This document shows, piece by piece, positions 1 through 6,101 of a stretch of DNA of 29,472 bases; position 1 is the stretch's first letter, and each line of letters begins with the position of its first letter. A program made the position numbers and the translations under genes. This DNA comes from Streptomyces roseochromogenus subsp. oscitans DS 12.976 (lineage in GTDB: Bacteria; Actinomycetota; Actinomycetes; Streptomycetales; Streptomycetaceae): contig NZ_CM002285.1 of assembly GCF_000497445.1 (NCBI RefSeq), forward strand, positions 3,668,512 through 3,697,983, given 5' to 3'. The notes beneath the pieces were generated by a model. The model was not told the DNA's origin. It ran no database searches and saw only the letters and a list, made by a program, of their open reading frames with translations.

Positions 1-45
1 GACGGCTCCGCAGCCCCTTACCAGACGCCCGAGACGGGGCCGCCT

Positions 46-77
46 TTGACACCCGATAAGGGACGATCTTTTAGCGT
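46..77 (+). promoter_or_regulatory. possible promoter of the methyltransferase gene
   Basis: A perfect TTGACA -35 hexamer lies at 46-51. The -10 is unclear: TTTTAG at 69-74 gives a 17-nt spacer and TAGCGT at 72-77 gives 20. The stretch is AT-richer than its surroundings. It lies upstream of both possible starts (104 and 197) of the next gene. The -35 is seen directly; the pairing with a -10 is an inference. Confidence 0.35.
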
Positions 78-196
78 TTTCATCGTTTTGTACGACTGCT
101 CGCATGGTGCCGGATCCTCCCAGCCCGGGGTCCGGCCCCCGGGCCGACACCGCCGCCGGAAGGCGCACGATCCACCGACTGGCCCACAATGGCCCG

Positions 197-1441
197 GTGA
201 ACGACCTCGCCCTGCTCCTCACCCCCGAAGGCCGTGCCCTCCTCGACGAGGTCCGCGACACCGCCCCGGCGGACGAACTCGCCGTCGCCACCCGGCTGCG
301 CCGTGACCACCCCGCCGAGCTGGTGTCGGCCGCGCTCGGCCAGGCCCGGCTGCGGCAGCGGGCGGCGGCGAAGTTCACCGCGGCGGACGCGGGGCGGATG
401 TTCTTCACGCCGAACGGGGTCGAGCAGTCGACGCGGGCCACCGTGGCCGGCTACCGCGCGGAGCGGTTCAAGAGCCTCGGTGTGACCTCCGTGGCCGACC
501 TGTGCTGCGGGATCGGCGGGGACGCGATCGCGCTCGCCCGGGCCGGGATCCGGGTGCTCGCCGTGGACCGGGATCCGCTGACGGCGGCCGTGGCGCGGGC
601 GAACGCCGAGGCGCTGGGACTGGACGAGCTGATCGAGGTGCGGGAGGCGGACGTCACGGAGGTGGACACGGGCGGCTACGACGCCGTGTTCGTCGACCCC
701 GCCCGGCGCGGCGGACGGTCAGGAGGGGCCGCGCGACGGGGGTCCCCCCAGGCTTTCGGCGCTGGGGGAGCGTCGATGAGGGGCGGTGGCCGGGCGACGG
801 GCGGGCGGATCTTCGACCCGGAGGCCTACTCCCCGCCGCTGTCCTGGGCGATCGAGGCCGCCCGCAGGGCACCGCACGCGGCGCTGAAGGTGGCGCCCGG
901 CATTCCGCACGAGGCCGTGCCCGCCGACGCCGAGGCCGAGTGGGTTTCGGACGGCGGGGACGTGAAGGAGGCGGTGCTGTGGTTCGGGACCGGGGCGGGC
1001 GCCGTACGCGCCACGCTGCTGCCCGGGCCGCGCACGCTCCTCGGCAAGCGGCTGCCCGATCCCGCGGTCCGGCCCGTGGGGCGGTATCTGTACGAGCCCG
1101 ACGGCGCCGTCATCCGCGCCCATCTGGTCGCCGAGGTGGCCGAGGAGGTCGGCGGCGGGCTGGTCGACGCGACCATCGCGTACGTCACCGCCGACGAGCT
1201 GCGGCCCACCCGGTACGCCTCCGCCTACGAGATCACCGACCAACTCCCCTTCAACGTCAAGAAGTTGAAGGCCCTGCTGCGGGAGCGCGAGGTCGGCACG
1301 CTGACCGTGAAGAAGCGCGGGTCGGCCGTCGAGCCGGAGGAGCTGCGGAGGAAGGTCAAACCGCAGGGGCCGAATGCGGCGACCGTGTTCCTCACCCGGG
1401 TCGCCGGGGCACCGACGATGCTCGTGGGGCGGCCGGCCTAG
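197..1441 (+). CDS. class I SAM-dependent methyltransferase with THUMP-like C-terminal domain
   Basis: Predicted SAM-binding methyltransferase with a Rossmann core. The glycine-rich SAM loop reads DLCCGIGGDA, followed by an acidic residue at the end of the second strand (AVDRDP) and by FVDPARRGGR, which sits where nucleic-acid methyltransferases carry their DPP(R)-type catalytic motif. The last ~80 residues (from about YASAYEITDQLPFN) resemble the THUMP_like domain that follows this core in actinobacteria. The substrate is unknown; RNA is a guess from the domain pairing. I chose GTG 197 because the conserved part begins NDLALLLTPEG; ATG 104 is an alternative that would add 31 poorly conserved-looking residues. 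Directly after DPARRGGR there are about 30 Gly/Ala/Arg/Ser-rich residues that do not look like the family and coincide with a palindromic repeat (see the repeat feature). The stop codon overlaps that of the convergent sigma-factor gene. Confidence 0.8.
   Translation: MNDLALLLTPEGRALLDEVRDTAPADELAVATRLRRDHPAELVSAALGQARLRQRAAAKFTAADAGRMFFTPNGVEQSTRATVAGYRAERFKSLGVTSVADLCCGIGGDAIALARAGIRVLAVDRDPLTAAVARANAEALGLDELIEVREADVTEVDTGGYDAVFVDPARRGGRSGGAARRGSPQAFGAGGASMRGGGRATGGRIFDPEAYSPPLSWAIEAARRAPHAALKVAPGIPHEAVPADAEAEWVSDGGDVKEAVLWFGTGAGAVRATLLPGPRTLLGKRLPDPAVRPVGRYLYEPDGAVIRAHLVAEVAEEVGGGLVDATIAYVTADELRPTRYASAYEITDQLPFNVKKLKALLREREVGTLTVKKRGSAVEPEELRRKVKPQGPNAATVFLTRVAGAPTMLVGRPA
738..770. repeat. 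small palindromic repeat inserted in frame in the methyltransferase gene
   Basis: GGGGGTCCCCCC (738-749) is followed by a spacer and CTGGGGGAG (762-770), so C-rich and G-rich arms can form a hairpin with a short loop. It lies inside an open reading frame, right after the DPARRGGR motif. The flanking codons also read as low-complexity Gly/Ala/Arg. A second element with the same outer sequence (CCCCCC...GGGGGAGCG) is at 3461-3477 in the LCP gene remnant. I see a hairpin and a shared sequence; that it is a mobile or dispersed repeat is an inference. Confidence 0.55.
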
Positions 1442-2781
1442 GGCCTGTCCGGCATCTGCGTCGCCCGGCGCAGCAGCAGTTCGCGCTCCTTCTCGTTGCG
1501 CGTCAGGCCGGCCGCTCGCTCGAACTCCGCTCGCGCCTCCGTAGTACGCCCGAGCCGGGCCAGCAGGTCGGCTCGGACGCTGGGCAGCAGGTGGTAGTCG
1601 CGCAGGGCCGGTTCGGCGGTCAGGGCGTCCACCAGCTTGAGGCCCTCGGCCGGGCCGTCGGCCATCGCCACGGCGACCGCGCGGTTCAGTTCGACCACCG
1701 GGGACGGGGCTCGGGCGGCCAGCAGGCCGTACAGGGTGGCGATGGCGCGCCAGTCGGTCTCCTCGTAGGCGTGGGCATGCGCGTGGCACGCGGCGATGGC
1801 CGCCTGGAGGGCGTACGGGCCCGGGGCCCCGGTCGCCGTGGCGTCGGCGCGGTCGAGGGCGCGGATGCCGCGGGCGATCAGCATGCGGTTCCAGCGGCGG
1901 CGGTTCTGGTCCTTGAGGAGGACGGGCGCGCCGTCGGGGCCGGTGCGGGCGGCCGTGCGGGACGCCTGGAACTCCAGCAGCGAGGTCAGGCCGTGCACCT
2001 CCGGTTCCTTGGGCATCAGCGCGGACAGGACGCGGGCCAGGCGCAGCGCGTCCTCGCACAGGCCGGGGCGCAGCAGGTCGTCGCCGGTGGTCACCGCGTA
2101 CCCCTCGTTGAAGATCAGGTAGATGACGTCCAGGACGGAGCCGAGACGGGCCTCGCGGTCGGGGCCGTAGGGCACCTCGAAGGCGACGTTCTGCTTCGCC
2201 AGGGTGCGTTTGGCGCGGACGATGCGCTGGGCGATCGTCGGCTCCGGGACCAGGTAGGCACGCGCGATCTCGGCCGTGGTCAGACCGCCGAGCAGGCGCA
2301 GGGTGAGCGCGGTGCGGGCCTCGGCGGACAGCACCGGGTGGCAGGTGGTGAAGACGAGCCGGAGCAGGTCGTCGTCGATGTCGTCCGGGCCGGCGGGCGC
2401 GTCGTACGCGGGCGGGGCCGACCGCGAGAGGTCCCGGCCGATCTCCTGCAGCTTGCGGGCGTAGGTCTCGCGGCGCCGGATCAGGTCGACGGCTCGGTGC
2501 CGGGCGGTGGCCATGAGCCAGGCGCCGGGGTTGTCGGGCACGCCGTCGCGGGGCCACCGCTCCAGGGCGGCGACCAGCGCGTCCTGGGCCAGTTCCTCGG
2601 CGATGCCGATGTCCCGGACGATCCGGGCGACACCGGCGACGACCCGGGGCGACTCCAGGCGGAAGACGGTCTCGATGGCGTGCGCCGCGGCGGAGCCGGG
2701 GATGCCGGGCCGCGCTGGGGTGGGCTGTGGTTCCACAGCCCACCATGCAACACCCCCGGCGGCCACGGGGCCAGCGCCCAC
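1438..2781 (-). CDS. ECF42-type RNA polymerase sigma factor with C-terminal TPR-like extension
   Basis: Extracytoplasmic-function sigma factor, 447 residues against about 200 for a minimal ECF factor. Region 2 (about residues 35-105) contains LAQDALVAALERWP and ends in ATARHRAVDLIRRR, which contacts the -10. Region 4 (about 145-205) has an HTH around GLTTAEIARAYLVPEPTIAQ for the -35. The remaining ~230 residues, starting near DVIYLIFNEGY, are the helical extension typical of group ECF42 (DUF6596/TPR-like), which is needed for activity in this group. The GTG at 2781 sits 10 nt after the stop of the DGPF gene, so the two are probably co-transcribed and coupled. An internal GTG at 2736 (VEPQPTPARPG) is another possible start. 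The genetic link with a DGPF/YCII protein instead of an anti-sigma factor supports the group call. No anti-sigma factor is visible nearby. Confidence 0.87.
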   Translation of the reverse strand: MGAGPVAAGGVAWWAVEPQPTPARPGIPGSAAAHAIETVFRLESPRVVAGVARIVRDIGIAEELAQDALVAALERWPRDGVPDNPGAWLMATARHRAVDLIRRRETYARKLQEIGRDLSRSAPPAYDAPAGPDDIDDDLLRLVFTTCHPVLSAEARTALTLRLLGGLTTAEIARAYLVPEPTIAQRIVRAKRTLAKQNVAFEVPYGPDREARLGSVLDVIYLIFNEGYAVTTGDDLLRPGLCEDALRLARVLSALMPKEPEVHGLTSLLEFQASRTAARTGPDGAPVLLKDQNRRRWNRMLIARGIRALDRADATATGAPGPYALQAAIAACHAHAHAYEETDWRAIATLYGLLAARAPSPVVELNRAVAVAMADGPAEGLKLVDALTAEPALRDYHLLPSVRADLLARLGRTTEARAEFERAAGLTRNEKERELLLRRATQMPDRP

Positions 2782-2791
2782 CGGACGAGGC

Positions 2792-3148
2792 CTAGCCCTC
2801 GGCGATCTCCCGGACCTCGCAGCTCACAGTCCAGTAGTCCTCGTGGACCTGGAGGAACCGCTTGGCCCACTCCAGCGCCTCGGCCTTGTCCTTGCACTGC
2901 ATGATCGCGTAGCCGCCGATGACCTCCTTGGACTCGGTGAAGGGCCCGTCGGTGACGGAGATCTTGCCGCCCTGCCAGCGCACCGTGGTGCCCTGCGCGG
3001 ACGGCGTCAGCCCGGCGGTGTCGAGCATCACGCCCGCCTTGGTGACCTCCTCGATCAGCCGGCCCATCCGCTGCATCAGCTCCTCGCTGGGCCCCTCGGC
3101 GGGGGCGGAGGACTCGTCGATGTGCACGATCGACAGATAGCGGGGCAT
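2792..3148 (-). CDS. DGPF/YCII-domain protein, partner of the ECF42 sigma factor
   Basis: Small 118-residue protein of the YCII-related superfamily with a dimeric alpha/beta ferredoxin-like fold. The DGPF signature occurs literally in VTDGPFTESKEVIGGYAI (about residues 66-83). The N-terminus MPRYLSIVHIDE and the segment ALEWAKRFLQVHEDYWTVSCEVREI are typical of the family. Proteins of this type are the usual neighbours and target genes of ECF42 sigma factors; their biochemical role is unknown. The ATG at 3148 is preceded by a good ribosome-binding site (GGAG, 6 nt upstream). It is transcribed ahead of the sigma gene, and an ECF42-like promoter lies 55 nt upstream, so I expect it to be under the control of the downstream sigma factor. 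Confidence 0.87.
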   Translation of the reverse strand: MPRYLSIVHIDESSAPAEGPSEELMQRMGRLIEEVTKAGVMLDTAGLTPSAQGTTVRWQGGKISVTDGPFTESKEVIGGYAIMQCKDKAEALEWAKRFLQVHEDYWTVSCEVREIAEG

Positions 3149-3202
3149 GGTGACTCCTTCGGTGGGGGCGGCGGGGCCGTTCCCGGCCGCTCACCCCATG
3201 CG

Positions 3203-3229
3203 TCGAACGGCGGACACCGGGATCGACAC
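3203..3229 (-). promoter_or_regulatory. ECF42-type promoter for the DGPF-sigma operon
   Basis: On the minus strand TGTCGA (3229-3224) is followed after exactly 17 nt by CGAC (3206-3203), ending 54 nt before the DGPF start codon. TGTCGA in the -35 region with CGA(C/T) in the -10 region is the reported ECF42 recognition pattern. The match suggests that the sigma factor transcribes its own operon. The match is seen directly; function is inferred. Confidence 0.65.
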
Positions 3230-3271
3230 CCTCGCGAGAAATTCCCGCGGATTTTTTCCGGCCGGCTCCGG

Positions 3272-3780
3272 TCAGCGCAGGGACGCCCACAGCTCGCTCG
3301 CCGCGGGCTCCTTCGCGGTCACCCGGTTGGGGTCGGAGGGCGTCGCCTATGCCGTGCCGGGTGCGGGCGAGGGCCTGCTTGCCGTCGAGGTGATGGGGGC
3401 CGGCGGCCAGGTCCAGATGGCTCTTGTCGTCGTGGATGTCCTGGCCGGTGGTGACCGTGACCCCCCGGTGGGGGAGCGCCCACGGACGGGCGGGTGACGA
3501 GGGTGTCGCGCGGGATGCTGACGACGGTGGCCTTCGTACGGCCCGCGCCGATGTGCACGACCATCGCCGTGTCCGAGCGGGCGCCGGAGCTGTCGCCGCC
3601 GCCCAGCTCCTTGTCGGCCTTGCCGCCGCGCCCGTCCGAGCCGAGGACCAGGATGTTCAGGGACCCGGTCGGCAGCGCGTTGTCGATGTCGACGCTCCTG
3701 ATGTCGTGGTCCAGATGCCAGTACACCCAGCCCACGGCGCCCGTGCCCAGCACCAGGGCGCCTGCCAGGCTCGGTTTGCT
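3272..3780 (-). pseudogene. decayed LytR-CpsA-Psr (LCP) family gene
   Basis: Three pieces of an LCP protein lie in order on the minus strand but in three different frames. Piece 1 (about 3780-3490) reads VGWVYWHLDHDI, then LNILVLGSDGRGG and TVVSIPRDTLVTRP, the start of the LCP catalytic domain. Piece 2 (about 3467-3345) reads VTVTTGQDIHDD, SHLDLAAGPHHLDGKQALA and RTRHGIGD, from the end of the domain. Piece 3 (about 3345-3272) reads DPNRVTAKEPAASELWASLR followed by a stop, the usual C-terminus. About 60-80 codons are missing at each junction, and the N-terminal cytoplasmic part is also lost. Intact LCP enzymes transfer wall teichoic or other glycopolymers to peptidoglycan; this copy cannot. 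A C6/G5 hairpin lies exactly at the first junction. It begins 10 nt after the xylanase stop. Confidence 0.75.
3461..3477. repeat. short palindromic element at the LCP pseudogene junction
   Basis: CCCCCC, a 3-nt loop (GGT) and GGGGG, followed by AGCG. It matches the outer parts of the element at 744-772 (CCCCCC ... GGGGGAGCG) but lacks the longer loop. It lies where the first frame of the LCP pseudogene breaks off, so it may mark the original insertion or the deletion point. Confidence 0.5.
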
Positions 3781-3790
3781 TCGGAAATTC

Positions 3791-4819
3791 TCATCCCAGC
3801 GCCTGGGCGATGCCGTAGTACGCCGGTTTCGGCCGGTAGTTCTCGTCGTACGGGGTCGCCGCCCCGTAGCCCGGGAAGGTGCCCGGCACCCAGGAGTCGG
3901 CGTCGGTGAAGCCCCACACCGTGACGTTCACACAGCGGGCGACCGCCGTGCACGCGGCCACCACGGATGCGAAGTCGGCCTTCTGCTGGGCGAGTTTCGT
4001 ACGGTCGGCGGGCAGTTGCATACGGACGTCCAGCTCGGTGATCGCCACGTCCACGCCGAGGCCGGCGAAGCGCTGGATGTTCTGCCGGAGCGTGCTCGGC
4101 ACCTGGCCGAGGATCAGATGTGCCTGCAGGCCGACGCCGCCGATCGGGACGCCCCGCGCCTTGAGGGACTTGACCAGGTTGTACAGGGCGTCGGACTTCG
4201 CGTTCACGCCCTCGGCGTTGTAGTCGTTGATGTACAGCCTGGCGTTCGGGTCGGCCGCGTGGGCCCAGGTCAGGGCACTGGCGATATAGCCGGAGCCGAG
4301 GCCCTTGTACCAGAGGGTCGAGCGGTAGCTGCCGTCGTCGTTGAAGGGTTCGTTGACCACGTCCCAGGCGGCGATCCTGCCCTTGTAGCGGCCGACTTCG
4401 GTGCTGATGTGGTTCTGGAGCAGGCTGCCGAGCTGGGCGGACGTCCAGCTGCCGTTCGTCAGCCAGCTGGGGTTCTGGCTGTACCAGACCAGGGTGTGGC
4501 CCCGCACCTGCTGGTGGTGGGCCTGGGCGAAAGCCACGATCTGGTCGGCCTCGGTCCAGTCGAAGCTGCCCCGGGTCGGCTCGACGGTCCCCCACTTCAT
4601 GGCGTTGCCGGGGGTCAGCGAGCTGAACTGGGCTCCGGCGATGTCGCCGTAGGTTCCGGTGAGCTTGGAGCCGGTGACGGCGGTGCCGATGAGCTTGCCC
4701 TTCGCCGCCGCGAGGTCGCGCAGCGGGGTGTCGGCGGCATGCGCCGCGGGCGCGGTGAACAGGAGCGCGGCGCCGGTCACGAGCGAAGCGAGGGATAAGC
4801 CGGTTCTCAGAGATCTCAC
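3791..4819 (-). CDS. secreted GH10 endo-1,4-beta-xylanase
   Basis: Hydrolyses internal beta-1,4 bonds of xylan outside the cell. 342 residues: a signal peptide of about 28 residues (VRSLRTGLSLASL... ending APAAHA-AD) and a single GH10 barrel. Catalytic acid/base is Glu157 in WDVVNEPF and the nucleophile is Glu262 in TELDVRM. Other GH10 marks are GNAMKWGTVEP, RGHTLVWYSQNP, LYINDYN, GVGLQAHL and VTVWGFTDADSWVPG. No carbohydrate-binding module or linker follows, so it is a catalytic-domain-only xylanase. I chose GTG 4819 because GGAGG lies 8 nt upstream and the signal peptide starts there; longer open frame upstream has no signal character. A 13-bp palindrome just upstream and the next LacI-type gene suggest substrate-controlled expression together with the GH3 gene. 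Confidence 0.93.
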   Translation of the reverse strand: MRSLRTGLSLASLVTGAALLFTAPAAHAADTPLRDLAAAKGKLIGTAVTGSKLTGTYGDIAGAQFSSLTPGNAMKWGTVEPTRGSFDWTEADQIVAFAQAHHQQVRGHTLVWYSQNPSWLTNGSWTSAQLGSLLQNHISTEVGRYKGRIAAWDVVNEPFNDDGSYRSTLWYKGLGSGYIASALTWAHAADPNARLYINDYNAEGVNAKSDALYNLVKSLKARGVPIGGVGLQAHLILGQVPSTLRQNIQRFAGLGVDVAITELDVRMQLPADRTKLAQQKADFASVVAACTAVARCVNVTVWGFTDADSWVPGTFPGYGAATPYDENYRPKPAYYGIAQALG

Positions 4820-4830
4820 TGTGGGTGCCT

Positions 4831-4843
4831 CCGAAAGTTTCGG
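4831..4843. promoter_or_regulatory. palindromic operator candidate upstream of the xylanase gene
   Basis: CCGAAAGTTTCGG is a perfect 13-bp palindrome about a central G, placed 11 nt upstream of the xylanase start and touching its ribosome-binding site. GAAAnTTTC-type palindromes have been reported upstream of Streptomyces xylanase genes. The adjacent LacI-type protein is the obvious candidate binder (inference). Confidence 0.55.
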
Positions 4844-4902
4844 TTGGATGACCGACTGGCTTCGGAGCAGTGTGGGGTGGTCCTCGGCCCCCGTCAATAC
4901 AC

Positions 4903-5937
4903 CTACCGCCGGAGCGCCGGAGACACGTCCGTGCTCGACCGCACCACCAGGCTGGTCGCCAGCTCCACCCGGGTCGCCCGCTCCTCCCGCTCGGCCCCCA
5001 GCTCCAGCACCAGCCGGGCCGCCGCCTCGGCCATCTCGGTCAGCGGCTGCCGTACGGTCGTCAGCGGCGGGCCGACCCAGCGGGCCACCGGCAGATCGTC
5101 GAAGCCGACCACGCTGAGGTCCTCCGGGATGCGCAGGCCCAGCTCGCGGGCGGCCTCGTACAGGCCGAGCGCCTGGAGGTCGTTGCCCGCGAAGACGGCC
5201 GTCGGCCGGTCGGGGCGGCCGAGCAGCTCCAGGCCCAGGCGGTAGCCGGAGTCGTGGTGGAAGTCGCCGGCGGCGACGAGCGAGGGGTCGGCGGGCAGGC
5301 CGGCCGTCTCCAGCGCGGCGCGGTAGCCGTCGATCCGGGCCCGGCTGCACATCATCCGGGACGGGCCGCTGATCGCGCCGATCCGGGTGTGGCCGAGTTC
5401 CAGCAGATGGCGGGTGGCGGCCAGCCCGCCCTGCCAGTTGGTGGCACCGATGGACGGCACATCCGGGCCCGGGTCGCCGGCCGGGTCCATCACCACGAAC
5501 GGGATGGAGCGGCTGGTCAGCAGCGCCCGCTGGGGCTCGTCGAGCCCGGACAGCACCAGCACCACGCCGTGCGGGCGGCGCGCGGCCACCTGGTCGGCCC
5601 AGGTCCGGCCCGGGGTGAGCCGGCCGGCCGACTCGGACAGTACGACGCTCAGCCCGGCCGCCCGGGCCACGTTCTCCACGCCCCGGATGACCTCCAGCGC
5701 CCAGGCGCTCTCCAGCTCGTGGAAGACCAGGTCGATCAGCGGCGAGCGGGACGCCTCGGCGCGGCGGCGCCGGTAGCCGTGGGCGCGCAGCAGCTCCTCG
5801 ACCCGGGTACGGGTCGCCGGGGCGACATCGGCGCGGCCGTTGAGGACCTTCGAAACAGTCGGAGCCGACACCCCGGCCTCACGGGCGATCTCGGCGAGGG
5901 TCGCCGTCTGCGTCTCTGCGGGCTTCGAAGGCTTCAT
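4903..5937 (-). CDS. LacI-family transcriptional repressor, probably of xylan utilisation
   Basis: 344-residue one-domain-pair LacI regulator. The N-terminal HTH (about residues 13-35) reads LAEIAREAGVSAPTVSKVLN, followed by the hinge segment RTRVEELLRAHGYRRR. The periplasmic-binding-protein-like sensor domain follows, with IDLVFHELESAWALEVIRG, ...HTRIGAISGP, TAVFAGNDLQALGLYEAA and the end DLSVVGFDDLPVARW plus TTVRQPLTEM. It probably binds a xylo-oligosaccharide or related sugar as inducer; the specificity cannot be read from sequence. It sits between the co-directional xylanase and the divergent GH3 gene. The ATG at 5937 is chosen because the conserved HTH begins 13 residues later; no strong ribosome-binding site is seen. 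The 164-bp divergent gap to the GH3 gene holds a promoter and operator-like TTCGAA repeats. Confidence 0.9.
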   Translation of the reverse strand: MKPSKPAETQTATLAEIAREAGVSAPTVSKVLNGRADVAPATRTRVEELLRAHGYRRRRAEASRSPLIDLVFHELESAWALEVIRGVENVARAAGLSVVLSESAGRLTPGRTWADQVAARRPHGVVLVLSGLDEPQRALLTSRSIPFVVMDPAGDPGPDVPSIGATNWQGGLAATRHLLELGHTRIGAISGPSRMMCSRARIDGYRAALETAGLPADPSLVAAGDFHHDSGYRLGLELLGRPDRPTAVFAGNDLQALGLYEAARELGLRIPEDLSVVGFDDLPVARWVGPPLTTVRQPLTEMAEAAARLVLELGAEREERATRVELATSLVVRSSTDVSPALRR

Positions 5938-5965
5938 GCGGGCGATCGTATCCCCGCCGCACCCC

Positions 5966-5994
5966 TTGACGAAGGCCCGTATGCGCCATAGGTT
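5966..5994 (+). promoter_or_regulatory. sigma70-type promoter of the GH3 gene
   Basis: TTGACG (5966-5971), 17-nt spacer, TAGGTT (5989-5994). Transcription would begin near 6001, inside the TTCGAA repeat region, about 100 nt before the GH3 start. The close fit to the housekeeping consensus and the overlap with operator-like repeats suggest repression by steric block. Confidence 0.65.
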
Positions 5995-5997
5995 CCC

Positions 5998-6028
5998 GGA
6001 ACATTCGAGAATCACTTCGAAACATTCG
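5998..6028. promoter_or_regulatory. operator-like repeats between the LacI and GH3 genes
   Basis: GGAACATTCG (5998-6007) and GAAACATTCG (6019-6028) are direct copies 21 bp apart, that is two helical turns. The second is part of CGAAACATTCG, an imperfect palindrome with TTCGAA at 6016-6021. They lie just downstream of the -10 box of the GH3 promoter. Binding by the divergent LacI-type protein is an inference. Confidence 0.5.
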
Positions 6029-6101
6029 CGCAGAGCAGAGCACAACAGAGCATCGAGCATCGCAGAGTCAGGCAGACCCGGCAAAGTCAGACGGGAGTTC
6101 C

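Noticed and set aside
502..2904. 800-codon open frame on the plus strand
   Set aside because: It is Arg/Gly-rich and runs across the methyltransferase and antisense to the sigma-factor gene; a product of high GC content, with wrong third-position bias.
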